A stretch of DNA of 64,000 nt from Oceanobacillus limi (GTDB lineage Bacteria > Bacillota > Bacilli > Bacillales > Amphibacillaceae). Shown here piece after piece: positions 1 to 8,466 of this stretch (positions within the stretch are counted from its first letter, which is position 1; every line of letters begins with the position of its first letter). The notes under the pieces were generated by a model. The model was not told the DNA's origin and did no database searches. It worked only from the letters and a program-made list of their open reading frames with translations. A program made the translations under genes and the position numbers. The stretch lies in assembly GCF_900111445.1 (NCBI RefSeq), contig NZ_FOHE01000009.1, positions 62,001-126,000 on the forward strand, in the 5' to 3' direction.

Positions 1-897
1 ATTTGTATTTTCAGCTCCTGGAAATGCCTCAAAATCTTTTTTGGCTTCTTCTAAACTAAGGGCGATTGGCGTCCAGCCGGTTGGTTCAAATGGATCAATG
101 ATTTGACTGAATCTTGAGGACTCTAACGGCTGTATATCGTACACTAATTCCGTCAATTCACAGGACTCTTCCTTTGTTTTCTCTGTCCGTTTTCCTTCAT
201 GTCCGTAAACCCGTAAGCCAACATTTGCTTCTTCTGGCAAAGTAGAAGTAAACTCTCGAATAGAATTTTTGGCGATGTCCATCATTGTACTTCCATCCAT
301 CATATTGGCCATGCTACCACTAACATCCAAAATGATGAGAACATTCATTTGATCTTTAAATTGAAAGCGCTCATCCTCCATTTCTGGATGTCCGTACTGA
401 TTAAATTTAATGGAAGTAAGGATTTGATTAGGATCTGGGTAACTCTCCGCAAATAAAAAACGATATGCTTTAAACCAATCATTGAGATAGGCTTCATCTG
501 CATCTTCTGGAATGGGTGGGAGGGTCTCTTCAACGAATTCCACCATTTCATCAGTGGACATAATAGGTTCTTGCCCATTATGTCTTCCATTCCCCGCTAG
601 TGGTCCGGTAGGATATTCTACAACTTCCTCAACATTTGTCGGCAGCTCTGGCGCAGTCTCTAGCAAATTAGCTAATAGGTCTTCAACTGGTTCCTCCTCA
701 AATTCCTCTTCATTCAAGTAGGAATCATTACTATTTTCGTCATCTATAACCTTCTCTACAACACTACTTTCATCATCATTTACTTCCTTGAGGTCTTCAT
801 TCTCAGGTAATTCATCATGTTCAAAAAAGCTGCATCCAGACAAAGTAAAAATAATAATTATCCATGTCATTAAGGTAACTATCATTCCATGCTTCAT
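1..897 (-). CDS. vWA-domain lipoprotein, 3' end outside the window
   Basis: The reading frame is open from an ATG at 897 to the window edge (299 codons), so the C-terminus is missing. The N-terminus is a lipoprotein signal with lipobox LSGC (Cys22), followed by a long acidic, low-complexity linker. A von Willebrand factor A domain begins near residue 188 with MIDAS motif DVSGSM (191-196), and GWTPI supplies the later MIDAS threonine. The product should be anchored outside the membrane and bind protein ligands through a divalent metal. It is clearly paralogous to the vWA lipoprotein of the Tad cluster at 23123-24547, sharing PEEANV, RVYGH and GWTP blocks in the same order. AGGAG lies about 10 bases before the ATG. 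Family membership is firm; the ligand is unknown. Confidence 0.9.
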   Translation of the reverse strand, partial: MKHGMIVTLMTWIIIIFTLSGCSFFEHDELPENEDLKEVNDDESSVVEKVIDDENSNDSYLNEEEFEEEPVEDLLANLLETAPELPTNVEEVVEYPTGPLAGNGRHNGQEPIMSTDEMVEFVEETLPPIPEDADEAYLNDWFKAYRFLFAESYPDPNQILTSIKFNQYGHPEMEDERFQFKDQMNVLIILDVSGSMANMMDGSTMMDIAKNSIREFTSTLPEEANVGLRVYGHEGKRTEKTKEESCELTELVYDIQPLESSRFSQIIDPFEPTGWTPIALSLEEAKKDFEAFPGAENTN

Positions 898-1776
898 TAC
901 TCAAACACTCCTAAAGTCATCTATTCCTTTTTGATAGTATAATAATATAACAAACTTAAGACATTACATTATCTTTAGCTGATCCGTAAATTACTTGTTG
1001 AGGCAATAAAGTTGAGGCAATAAAATTGAATACCCAGAACCTAATACTTGAAAATAATAAAAGAGGAGATAGGCAAAAGGCTCAAAATCATCGTACCATT
1101 TTCAACTATTATACATTTAACCTTGACTACTTATTTAGACCTTTATTCCCTAGTATTACTTTCAAATTCCTCATCAATTAATAACTGGATATAAGTTCCA
1201 CCGCTGTTACCAGAACAAGAGTAATGCATTCACGTATTAGAATTGTTTGTATATTCAATCCTACATTCTTAATCTTTGAAAGTTAAATATTTAAATATAT
1301 TATATTCGAAGACAATGAAAGGTTTTCAAAGCGGTTCCTATAGTACATTAATCAGTATTAATAGTACTAAATTTACATTAAAAAGATAAGTGATTAACCA
1401 AAAAATGGTAATTAATACCCAAGTAATATATTTTAATATAATTTCAAAGGATAACTGATTTAAAAGATAATTTCACGAACAATCTTTAAAATATAATTTA
1501 AAATGTTCGTTACTTTGAATTTTATATTATGTTTATTTGTTGGGTATTGTCGAATTAAGTAGTAATAGCATATTCATTTTCTGAATTCGTCCAGACATAG
1601 GATGATACCACTGAGAAATATATAGTATTTTTAACCCATTTGAATTAGTGGCTTTTCCACTGTAATTAAAATGTAAATTCCTCGCAGCCAACATGTAATG
1701 TAACAAGTCCGATTCAATTGTCCAATTACTTGTTCTGCACTTGAAATGATATCTAATCAATAGGTTATATGGTATA
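898..1776. other. intergenic region, no supported gene
   Basis: About 880 AT-rich bases separate the vWA lipoprotein start from the SodC terminator. I see one exact tandem duplication (997-1024) and no RNA gene. A 75-codon leftward frame at 1533-1760 has no ribosome binding site and no recognisable domain. The promoter of the vWA gene presumably lies within 898-960, where TATACT and TATATT hexamers occur, but no convincing -35 box could be paired with them. Confidence 0.5.
997..1024. repeat. exact 14-bp tandem duplication
   Basis: The unit GTTGAGGCAATAAA occurs twice head to tail with no spacer. It lies in non-coding DNA upstream of the vWA gene. It could be a replication-slippage product or a double binding site; nothing else supports either. 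Confidence 0.8.
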
Positions 1777-1803
1777 AAAAAACACGAGAATTTCTCGTGT
1801 TTT
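1777..1803 (-). terminator. terminator of the SodC-like gene
   Basis: AACACGAGAA pairs with TTTCTCGTGTT, with a run of T downstream in the leftward direction. It lies just past the SodC stop codon. Confidence 0.85.
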
Positions 1804-1811
1804 CAACTTCT

Positions 1812-2384
1812 TTATTCCTCTTGCTCCTCATTTAGTTCTGTTGGATCTGTAGGAGACTCTGTAGATTCATTTTGATTTCCAGATTTTATCTCCCCACAAA
1901 TAATACGAGCTCCTGAATCACCACTAGGCTGGCTAACTCCATCATCCTGCCCTTCAGTTATAATTAGAGAAGTTCCTTCACCGGTTAAAATCGAATTCTT
2001 ACCGTCTGTCAATGTTGCACCCGCCAGCATTAATTCCGCATCTACAAGACCACCTTCATCCGCCTCTACATTAGGCAGATCTCCTAGGTGTGCTCCTTCT
2101 GGATGCATTAAACCATGTTCATTGCCCTCAGGATCGAAATGGTTTCCTGCTGTCTTAAAATCAGGTGCATCACATTTTGGAAATTCATGCACATGTGCGC
2201 CATGATAACCTGGTTCTAGTCCCTCTAATTTAATTGTCACTTGAACTCCATCTGGTTGTTCTAATAATTTTGCTGTACCAACCATATCTCCATCCGTGTT
2301 ATACATATCAATTGTTTTAGATGAAACTTCATCACTTTGACAGGATGCCAATAGAAACAAAAGGACGACTAATACATACCGCAT
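1812..2384 (-). CDS. Cu/Zn superoxide dismutase-like lipoprotein, one copper ligand replaced
   Basis: A 190-residue SodC/YojM-type protein. The start was set at the ATG at 2384 because AAGGGG lies before it and a lipoprotein signal with LLASC (Cys15) follows; a longer frame upstream lacks a signal. The SOD fold is recognisable: GAHVH gives copper ligands His64 and His66, NHF gives the bridging His82, and His90, His99 and Asp102 are the zinc ligands. Cys71 and Cys163 can form the conserved disulfide, and Arg160 is the active-site arginine. The fourth copper ligand, normally His in a V-I-H-x-G motif, is Thr143 here (IITEG). It may be a weak enzyme, a structural homologue or a metal buffer. Bacillus YojM is also reported to lack copper ligands, though at other positions. 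Confidence 0.88.
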   Translation of the reverse strand: MRYVLVVLLFLLASCQSDEVSSKTIDMYNTDGDMVGTAKLLEQPDGVQVTIKLEGLEPGYHGAHVHEFPKCDAPDFKTAGNHFDPEGNEHGLMHPEGAHLGDLPNVEADEGGLVDAELMLAGATLTDGKNSILTGEGTSLIITEGQDDGVSQPSGDSGARIICGEIKSGNQNESTESPTDPTELNEEQEE

Positions 2385-2544
2385 GTTGATTACCCCTTTA
2401 TCATAACTTCTGCCATTAGTATTCCTAAAAAAGTGAAGAGTAAACACGTAAAGTACAAATGCACAGCAACAAAGGTATGAAAATCACGCTCCTTTTACCA
2501 ATTCAACCTTCTTACTAGCTCTTTAGATTCCCATTTCATCAGGA

Positions 2545-2577
2545 ATAAAAAAAGAAGGCATCTCAAGTAGTATGCCC
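2545..2577 (-). terminator. terminator of the small membrane protein gene
   Basis: GGCAT and ATGCC form the stem, followed leftward by TTCTTTTTTT. Confidence 0.75.
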
Positions 2578-2589
2578 TCCATTTTGTTC

Positions 2590-2769
2590 CTATTCTTTAT
2601 ACTCATTTTTCAATTGTTTATACTCTTCTTCAAATCTGTTTTCTTCTTTTTTAGACTTCTTCGTTATCATATACATTGCAACCCCTGCAGCAGCAACAAA
2701 GACAATTAACGTAATGATTGCAGGAATGTATTCAGATTTATCTTCTGGAAAATATAAAAATTCCATCAT
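2590..2769 (-). CDS. small single-pass membrane protein
   Basis: A 59-residue protein beginning MMEF. The start was chosen because AGAAGGA sits 10 bases upstream; a longer in-frame version to 2862 lacks such a site. One transmembrane helix spans roughly residues 15-35, followed by a highly charged Lys/Glu tail suited to a cytoplasmic amphipathic helix. I do not recognise the family. It lies between the SodC-like gene and divergent kapB, with its own terminator, so it is probably monocistronic. Expression is plausible because of the good ribosome binding site and terminator; the function is unknown. Confidence 0.7.
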   Translation of the reverse strand: MMEFLYFPEDKSEYIPAIITLIVFVAAAGVAMYMITKKSKKEENRFEEEYKQLKNEYKE

Positions 2770-2888
2770 TTGAACCACGTCCTTCTGCACCATAGTATAA
2801 CAAATTGAGATGATTATAAATAGTAAAACCAATTGTTCGCTAATTTGTAATATATTTGGCAAAATAGAATGAAAGGAGTTGAATCATA

Positions 2889-3284
2889 TTGGCAGATTTT
2901 TCAATTGGAGATTATGTACGTGCTACGTATAAATCTGGTGTTTACATTGGAGAGATTATGGAAGACCGAGGAGAAAATTTTCTAATCAAAGTACTGGCTG
3001 TTGAAAAGCACCCAATGCAAGGAGACTTACACCATCCAAAACAAGTAGAAGGAGTATTCTTTCATCAGCGAAAAGCACTTGCGAAAAACGAAAAAGCAAA
3101 TGTATTAAAGAGTGCCGTATTTTCATTTGAAGCTGATGTACCACCATACAGAGAATCACTTCTCCAAGCAATAGATAAGCTCAAAGAACAGCTTCAGTCA
3201 AAAGAAACAGCTTTCAATAAAAAAGCACTAACTGTACTTGAAGCACTTGAAAATAATGATTACAAAAAAAGCTTTTACCAATAA
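2889..3284 (+). CDS. kapB: kinase-associated protein B
   Basis: A 131-residue protein matching the KapB family of Bacillus, which is reported to be needed for normal KinB-dependent entry into sporulation. The family signature is visible: FSIGDYVRATYKSG at the N-terminus, KVLAVEKHPMQGDLHHP in the middle and FFHQRKALA after it. The start is TTG with AAAGGAG 11 bases upstream. No lipobox is present, so despite the family name this is not itself a lipoprotein. No kinB homologue is adjacent. It ends at a strong hairpin shared with the convergent ptsH. Confidence 0.9.
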   Translation: MADFSIGDYVRATYKSGVYIGEIMEDRGENFLIKVLAVEKHPMQGDLHHPKQVEGVFFHQRKALAKNEKANVLKSAVFSFEADVPPYRESLLQAIDKLKEQLQSKETAFNKKALTVLEALENNDYKKSFYQ

Positions 3285-3288
3285 TGAA

Positions 3289-3315
3289 GGCTAGAGTATC
3301 AACCATACTCTAGCC
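3289..3315. terminator. bidirectional terminator between kapB and ptsH
   Basis: An 11-bp perfect stem, GGCTAGAGTAT with ATACTCTAGCC and a 5-base loop, lies between two convergent genes. T-tracts are weak on both sides, but the stem is strong. Confidence 0.75.
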
Positions 3316-3328
3316 TATCACAAAACCA

Positions 3329-3592
3329 TTATTCACCCAAGTTTTCTTTAATTACTTCTGCTACACCAGCAATTGCTTCCTCTTCATCATTACCATTAGC
3401 AGAAACTTTAATTTCAGCACCCTTAGGAATACCTAAAGACATTACTCCCATAATGGATTTCAGATTAACTGTTTTATCATTATAAGAAAGCTCTACATCT
3501 GACTGAAATTGCCCTGCTTTATTTACTAGTAGTGTTGCTGGACGAGCATGTACGCCAGTGTCTGCAGTAATTGTAAATGTTTTTTCTTTCAT
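3329..3592 (-). CDS. ptsH: phosphocarrier protein HPr
   Basis: An 87-residue HPr. His15 in the G-V-H-A-R motif is the phosphate acceptor from enzyme I. Ser46 in [10 protein letters not shown] is the HPr kinase site used in Firmicute carbon catabolite repression through CcpA. Retention of His15 separates it from Crh, which lacks that residue. The usual partner ptsI is not next to it: upstream is the divergent deoD and downstream is kapB. It is therefore an orphan ptsH in this neighbourhood. An AGGA-type site precedes the ATG. Confidence 0.95.
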   Translation of the reverse strand: MKEKTFTITADTGVHARPATLLVNKAGQFQSDVELSYNDKTVNLKSIMGVMSLGIPKGAEIKVSANGNDEEEAIAGVAEVIKENLGE

Positions 3593-3752
3593 GTTAATTC
3601 ATCCTTCCAATCCTAATGTTTACTTGTACAAAACTTATTATGTACCATTTTTCGCAATTACCCTCAAATATCCATTCGTGAATAACTGAACTAACTCTAT
3701 TATATACAATTTTTTTATACAAGGGAACCATTTTGATCTTTTTTGGTATCGT

Positions 3753-3782
3753 TTGTCTTTAAAATTACATTATGCTAATGTA
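3753..3782 (+). promoter_or_regulatory. possible deoD promoter with inverted repeat
   Basis: TTGTCT (3753-3758) and TAATGT (3776-3781) are 17 bases apart. The inverted repeat TACATTA-TGC-TAATGTA (3766-3782) overlaps the -10 position and could be an operator. The match to consensus is only moderate. Confidence 0.35.
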
Positions 3783-3813
3783 TTTTTGAAAGATAAATTA
3801 GGAGGAATAGAAT

Positions 3814-4521
3814 ATGAGTGTACATATAGGAGCAAAACAAGGTGAAATAGCCGATAAAATTCTATTACCAGGTGACCCCTTAAGAGCTAAGTTTATTGCC
3901 GATACATTTTTAGAAGATGTTACACAGTACAACCAAGTACGTGGAATGTATGGATATACAGGAACCTATAAAGGAGAGCGTGTTTCTGTACAAGGTACTG
4001 GAATGGGTGTGCCGTCAATTTCTATTTATGTAAATGAATTAATACAGAGCTACGACGTGAAGAAGCTAATCCGTGTTGGGACATGTGGTGCTATCCAAAA
4101 AGACGTTAAGGTCCGAGATGTTATATTAGCCCAAGGATCAACTACCGACTCTCAAGTAAACCGTATGGTCTTTAATGGTATTGACTACGCTCCATTAGCA
4201 GATTTTGAACTGTTAAAAAATGCTTATGATGTAGGTATTGAAAAAGGCATGAACCTTCGTGTTGGTAATGTATTCACGAGTGATACGTTCTACCGTGATA
4301 ATGCAAAAGAGGTTAATGAATTATTAGCAAAATATAAAGTTCTTGCAGTTGAAATGGAAACGACGGCTTTATATACCTTGGCAGCAAAATTTGATCGCCA
4401 AGCATTATCCATCCTTACCGTCTCAGACCATATTTTAACTGGTGAAGAAACGTCAGCTGACGAACGCCAAACAACGTTTAATGAGATGATGGAAATCGCC
4501 TTAGACGCGGCAATTAAGTAA
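3814..4521 (+). CDS. deoD: purine nucleoside phosphorylase, DeoD type
   Basis: A 235-residue hexameric-type PNP, the normal length. It splits purine (deoxy)nucleosides with phosphate to give base and (deoxy)ribose 1-phosphate. Phosphate-site residues are visible: Gly20, Arg24, Arg43 and Arg87 (IRVGTCGA). The ribose site carries His4 (SVHIGA) and the E-M-E motif near 180-182. Ser204-Asp205 in TVSDH is the catalytic Asp pair that sets preference for 6-amino and 6-oxo purines. GGAGGAATAGAAT precedes the ATG. It is monocistronic: an inverted repeat lies at the promoter and a terminator follows. Confidence 0.95.
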   Translation: MSVHIGAKQGEIADKILLPGDPLRAKFIADTFLEDVTQYNQVRGMYGYTGTYKGERVSVQGTGMGVPSISIYVNELIQSYDVKKLIRVGTCGAIQKDVKVRDVILAQGSTTDSQVNRMVFNGIDYAPLADFELLKNAYDVGIEKGMNLRVGNVFTSDTFYRDNAKEVNELLAKYKVLAVEMETTALYTLAAKFDRQALSILTVSDHILTGEETSADERQTTFNEMMEIALDAAIK

Positions 4522-4528
4522 GAAAGAG

Positions 4529-4562
4529 AAACAGTTTTTCATTTTTGAAAAGCTGTTTTTTG
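4529..4562 (+). terminator. deoD terminator
   Basis: AAACAGTTTTTCA pairs with TGAAAAGCTGTTT, ending in a T run. Its 3' side abuts the BirA-type operator of bioY. Confidence 0.75.
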
Positions 4563-4566
4563 TTAA

Positions 4567-4622
4567 CTTATTGTCAACCAAAAATATTGAAGGTTGACAA
4601 TAAGGTGATGCAGAGATATGAT
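4567..4622 (+). promoter_or_regulatory. bioY promoter with BirA-type operator
   Basis: A 13-bp perfect inverted repeat, CTTATTGTCAACC and GGTTGACAATAAG, with a 12-base spacer (4567-4604). It resembles the biotin-repressor site TTGTTAACC...GGTTAACAA. The right arm contains a consensus -35, TTGACA (4594-4599), followed 17 bases later by TATGAT (4617-4622). Repressor binding would therefore block RNA polymerase directly. The short spacer is slightly unusual; operators I recall have about 14-15 bases. Confidence 0.75.
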
Positions 4623-4649
4623 CAATAATAAGGGAAGGAGAGAGTTGAA

Positions 4650-5240
4650 ATGAAACAATTACGAGCTATTGATTTAACGTATGGGGCAGTGTTTGTATGT
4701 CTAATGGCGATTGGAGCAAATATTACAGTCTGGTTTCCAATGCTAGCCATACCAATTGGTGGAGCATCCGTTCCATTATCTCTACAAACATTTTTCGCCA
4801 TCCTAGCTGGATTAATGTTGGGGAAAAAACTAGGGAGTATCTCTATGATAACCTATATGCTAGTAGGGATGGCTGGAGTTCCAATCTTTGCAGGACTATC
4901 TGCAGGACCTATGGCAATCATTAGCCCTACAGGTGGATTTATTATTTCCTTTATCTTTGTCGCTTTTTTCGTCGGCTGGATTGCAGAAAAAGGAAATAAA
5001 AACTCTATTGTACTTTATACTTTTGCGGCGATTATAGGGCTTGTTTTTAACTATGGAATTGGTGTTACATACATGTACATTGCCATGAACACGTGGTTAG
5101 AACTAGAGATTTCCTATCTAGTGGCTTGGTCTGGTATGATTCCATTTTTAATTAAAGACGGTGCTTTAGCCTGTTTGGCAGCAATATTCATCATTAACCT
5201 TGCGAAGCGCGTAACTTTCAAGTGGCAAGCTACTTCTTAA
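4650..5240 (+). CDS. bioY: biotin ECF transporter S component
   Basis: A 196-residue, six-helix membrane protein of the BioY family. The N-terminus LRAIDLTYGAVFVCLMAIGA and the glycine-rich segment GKKLGSISMITYMLVGMAGVP near 60-80 are typical. BioY binds biotin and works with the shared energy-coupling module EcfA-A'-T, which is not in this window. The ATG is preceded by GGAAGGAGAGA. It is a single-gene unit behind a promoter overlapped by a BirA-type operator, so it should be repressed when biotin is plentiful. Confidence 0.93.
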   Translation: MKQLRAIDLTYGAVFVCLMAIGANITVWFPMLAIPIGGASVPLSLQTFFAILAGLMLGKKLGSISMITYMLVGMAGVPIFAGLSAGPMAIISPTGGFIISFIFVAFFVGWIAEKGNKNSIVLYTFAAIIGLVFNYGIGVTYMYIAMNTWLELEISYLVAWSGMIPFLIKDGALACLAAIFIINLAKRVTFKWQATS

Positions 5241-5354
5241 GCTACACAATTATATTTCGGATTCGTATGCTTTTCTCTTTTCAGTATGATAAAATGACAT
5301 CAATCATAACGAATTGATATAACAAATCATGAAAAGAAGGGAAGCATAAACAAC

Positions 5355-5831
5355 ATGGAATTATTTTTAAATTTCCCTTTATGGGCTGCTTTTTCGGGAA
5401 TAATATTAGCTCAAGCAATTAAAGTGCCAATTACATTGATTGCTACAAAAGAATTCAAACCAAGCTTAGCATTTAGCACTGGAGGCATGCCTAGCAGTCA
5501 TTCAGCTGCAGTAACAGCACTATCTACGGCTATTGGGATTACGGAAGGTGTCGCATCATCCATGTTTGCAATTTCGTGTATCTTTAGTGTAATTATTATG
5601 TTTGACGCATCCGGTGTACGGCGTCATGCAGGGGAACAAGCTGTTGTACTGAATAAACTACACAAAGACTTCCTGTATTTCGTAGAGGAAGCAAAAGATT
5701 GGAATAAAAAAGAAGAATACGAAAAACGCGAGGAATTAAAAGAACTATTAGGCCATCAACCAATCGAAGTATTCTTTGGGGGAATCTTTGGAATCATTAT
5801 TGCTTTCTTACTTTATCCTTTATTTTCTTAG
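5355..5831 (+). CDS. yuiD: YuiD-like divergent PAP2-family membrane protein
   Basis: A 158-residue protein of the DUF212 family, distantly related to PAP2 phosphatases. GGMPSSHSA near residue 43 and SGVRRHAGEQA near 95-105 resemble the PAP2 P-S-G-H and H-x(3)-D regions. Three or four helices are visible, one at the extreme C-terminus. The middle is a charged cytoplasmic stretch rich in Lys and Glu. It is convergent with yuiC and shares a terminator with it. Enzymatic activity is not established from sequence; the family call is sound. Confidence 0.88.
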   Translation: MELFLNFPLWAAFSGIILAQAIKVPITLIATKEFKPSLAFSTGGMPSSHSAAVTALSTAIGITEGVASSMFAISCIFSVIIMFDASGVRRHAGEQAVVLNKLHKDFLYFVEEAKDWNKKEEYEKREELKELLGHQPIEVFFGGIFGIIIAFLLYPLFS

Positions 5832-5870
5832 ACCAACCAATTGGTCTAACAAAACGCATAATCTAATAAA

Positions 5871-5912
5871 ACCGCATGAAATCCTATTTAGAGAAATTTG
5901 ATTTCATGCGGT
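5871..5912. terminator. bidirectional terminator between yuiD and yuiC
   Basis: A 13-bp perfect stem, ACCGCATGAAATC with GATTTCATGCGGT, with a 16-base loop. The leftward side is T-rich. A weaker stem AGACCAA/TTGGTCT overlaps the yuiD stop. Confidence 0.8.
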
Positions 5913-5957
5913 TCATTATTGTCAATTCAAACTAAAAGCTTATGTTCTTATATTACT

Positions 5958-6662
5958 TTAACTCTTGTTAATTTGTTCTCGAAATACTTGTAATGCTTCA
6001 TTTTCATTTAACTCTGCTAACGTTTCTTCTGAAAGGGTTCCATCACCCATTTCAATAATATAGACGTCTACTTCTTTTTTACCCCATTCTGAATAAACAT
6101 CTTCAACCGTCTCGTAATACAAGTCGATCTTATTCCCATTAATGGCTCCACCCTTGTCCGCTACAACGCCATAACCATAACCGGGAATAAACATAACAGT
6201 CCCTATAGGATATATGGACAAATCTGCAGCAATAGTAGAGTATAAGTCACGCTTTACCTTAACTCCTGAATAAGTAATTCCATAATGTGGGTGATCTGGC
6301 GTTTTTCCCGTAGACTCGACCCCAGCTGTGTAACCGGTAGCAACTACCGTAGCACTTGGGTATTGTTCATAGTCCACGGCCTCCTCAAGTGTCTGTGGCC
6401 CTTCAATTTCCTCACTAGATATATAAGTCTCTTGCTGTTTCAACTGATTTAATGATTTTTCCTGCAAGCCTACCTTTCTACCTTCAACAAATTGGTAATC
6501 TATGGTAGCGGATGCAGGTTGGGATACACCATACGTATTTGCTTCAAGCATGACTTGTACATCTGCAAAGCTAACATTTGATATACTAGATAGAGTAGTC
6601 AAAAATGCTGCAATAAACAGTATGCTCATACTTGTTCTTCGAATAATTTTACTGATTTTCAA
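5958..6662 (-). CDS. yuiC: YuiC-like 3D-domain cell-wall protein
   Basis: A 234-residue exported protein. Start: TTG at 6662, seven bases after AGAGAGGTG; an ATG 11 codons upstream has a poorly placed site. An N-terminal signal/anchor helix (about residues 10-33) is followed by a spacer. The C-terminal 3D domain (about 100-215) carries [29 protein letters not shown] and GNKIDLYY, which hold the three conserved aspartates. B. subtilis YuiC has an MltA-like fold and is described as a muralytic enzyme of the Sps class. The product therefore probably cleaves or binds peptidoglycan at the cell surface. It is followed by a strong terminator. Confidence 0.88.
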   Translation of the reverse strand: MKISKIIRRTSMSILFIAAFLTTLSSISNVSFADVQVMLEANTYGVSQPASATIDYQFVEGRKVGLQEKSLNQLKQQETYISSEEIEGPQTLEEAVDYEQYPSATVVATGYTAGVESTGKTPDHPHYGITYSGVKVKRDLYSTIAADLSIYPIGTVMFIPGYGYGVVADKGGAINGNKIDLYYETVEDVYSEWGKKEVDVYIIEMGDGTLSEETLAELNENEALQVFREQINKS

Positions 6663-6802
6663 TAAAAACACCTCTCTGGATGTCATCATCTCCAATCTAG
6701 TTAAAATTTATTCATTATCAATTAAAAATAATGTATTTCAATAAAAGCTTCAGAGCATTAATAAAAGTTTATCTCTGCTTGCTAGGCCATCCAATCAGAG
6801 AA

Positions 6803-7114
6803 CTAAAACATTTGATATCCATTTTTACGAAGATATTTAATAACAAAGCCAGATACAATCGTACCAATAAAACCAGCCGCTAAGATAACAATGTCAATCG
6901 CTGTTAAATTTACTACTCTTGTAAAAAGGGTCTGAAAGGCTTCACCAGTCTGAGTGAAATAATCGATTGTTGAAATATTATCCACAATAATTATAATGAT
7001 AAATGGATAAATGAAAGTCATTACCCAAGTCCTTCGTAACAACATATTTAATATAAAAGCTAGACCAAAAAAGATCACAAAAAATAACAATATAGAAACG
7101 ATAAGTTGTATCAA
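6803..7114 (-). CDS. yuiB: YuiB-like membrane protein
   Basis: A 103-residue hydrophobic protein matching Bacillus YuiB in length and genomic position. Three or four helices span about residues 3-22, 28-45 and 70-95. The short basic C-terminus is IKYLRKNGYQMF. Its function is unknown. It lies between yuiC and the NDH-2 gene, as I recall for the B. subtilis yuiD-yuiC-yuiB-yumB order. A terminator upstream at 7178-7209 separates it from NDH-2, so it probably has its own promoter. Confidence 0.8.
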   Translation of the reverse strand: MIQLIVSILLFFVIFFGLAFILNMLLRRTWVMTFIYPFIIIIIVDNISTIDYFTQTGEAFQTLFTRVVNLTAIDIVILAAGFIGTIVSGFVIKYLRKNGYQMF

Positions 7115-7177
7115 CGTATATTCCCCTTTATTAGACGTAATTATTCATACAAAATCCATTCTATAAATAAATCATGA

Positions 7178-7209
7178 AAAAAGCAAAGACAATAAAGTTG
7201 CCTTTGCTT
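7178..7209 (-). terminator. NDH-2 gene terminator
   Basis: AAGCAAAG and CTTTGCTT form the stem, with a leftward T run (CTTTGCTTTTTTC). Confidence 0.8.
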
Positions 7210-7251
7210 TTCTAACAATCCCATTTAAAGAAATGTTCATGAAGTTGTCAA

Positions 7252-8466
7252 TTAATAGAAAAAGTTAAATTTCCCTTTTTTCAGCATTAGTCCGACTCCA
7301 CCTAATTTTAGAAGATAACGATTATCACTCATTTTCTTCATAAAGGTAGCTTTCCAACCGAAAATTTTACGATCGTTCATAATCACACCTACAGCATCAT
7401 TATGTCCTAGTGAAGCTAATGTACCAAGTGAATTGAACTCAAAGCTTTCTAAGTCAGTATGACCTTGTACTAATGCTTTTACATTATGTGCAACAGTAGC
7501 TGATTGTTGAATTGCAATTTGTGCAGTTGGTGGGAATGGACGTTCACCGTTCCAAATCAATGCGCAATCCCCGATAACAAAGACATCATCATACTCAGGT
7601 GCACGCATATCTTTACGTACTTCAACTTTACCTCGGTTATTTTCAAAGCCTGATTTTTCTACAATAGAGTTAGCACGAACACCAGCAGCCCATACAGTAG
7701 TCAAAGTAGGAATTTCAACCTGCTTTCCATCTTTCTCATATACAATGCTCTCAGGTTTCGCTTCTTTTAATAATGCACCCGTAATAAACTCTACACCACG
7801 TGCTTCCAAAGAATTCATTGCATACTCAACGAGTTCCGGATCAAAACCAGGTAATACAGTAGGTGCTCCTTCTACATTAATGATACGCACTTGTGCCTTA
7901 TCAATATCATACTCCTCACATAACTCAGGAATACGATTTGCTAATTCACCAACAAATTCGATACCGGTAAATCCACCGCCACCTACTACGATATTCAATC
8001 GTGCAGGATTTTTCTCTTCTTCATTATGATACATTGCAAAATTATGTTCCAAATGCTCTCTTATTAGACGTGAACTATTAATATCATTGATCATAAATGC
8101 ATTTTCTTCTAGTCCTGGTATTCCAAATGTTGCTGGTTCAAACCCTAGTCCTACAACTAAAATATCATAGTCTAGCTCACTGTTTTCTAGTTTAACCTTC
8201 TTCTCATCTGGTTTTATTTCAACCACTGTATCTTGTACAAAGTTCACTTTACTCATATTAACGACATCTTTAAGCGGAATACGTGTTTGATCATGATGTA
8301 TTGTCCCGGCAGCTGTCTCATGCAACCAAGTTGTTTGATAATGATAGTCATTCTTGTTTACTAACGTAATATTAGCTTCGTTTACCCCAAGTGACTTCTG
8401 TAGTTTAACAGTAGTCATAAGTCCACCATAACCTGCACCTAAAATTACTACGTTTGGATTCTTCAC
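7252..8466 (-). CDS. yumB: type II NADH dehydrogenase (YumB-like)
   Basis: A 404-residue FAD-dependent NADH:quinone oxidoreductase that feeds electrons to menaquinone without proton pumping. The FAD motif [10 protein letters not shown] is at 6-15 and the NAD-binding motif [12 protein letters not shown] near 162. VWAAGVR and VIGDCALI are the later FAD-contact blocks, followed by the [10 protein letters not shown] quinone-site segment. A hydrophobic/basic C-terminus ([12 protein letters not shown]) gives membrane attachment. The GTG at 8466 is preferred to the TTG two codons earlier, because GGAAGTG is seven bases upstream of the GTG and too close to the TTG. A Rex-like palindrome lies about 65 bases upstream. 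Confidence 0.93.
   Translation of the reverse strand: MKNPNVVILGAGYGGLMTTVKLQKSLGVNEANITLVNKNDYHYQTTWLHETAAGTIHHDQTRIPLKDVVNMSKVNFVQDTVVEIKPDEKKVKLENSELDYDILVVGLGFEPATFGIPGLEENAFMINDINSSRLIREHLEHNFAMYHNEEEKNPARLNIVVGGGGFTGIEFVGELANRIPELCEEYDIDKAQVRIINVEGAPTVLPGFDPELVEYAMNSLEARGVEFITGALLKEAKPESIVYEKDGKQVEIPTLTTVWAAGVRANSIVEKSGFENNRGKVEVRKDMRAPEYDDVFVIGDCALIWNGERPFPPTAQIAIQQSATVAHNVKALVQGHTDLESFEFNSLGTLASLGHNDAVGVIMNDRKIFGWKATFMKKMSDNRYLLKLGGVGLMLKKGKFNFFY

Noticed and set aside
1533-1760. 75-codon leftward frame upstream of the SodC-like gene
   Set aside because: No ribosome site, no recognisable domain, and AT-rich non-coding composition. It may be chance or a remnant.
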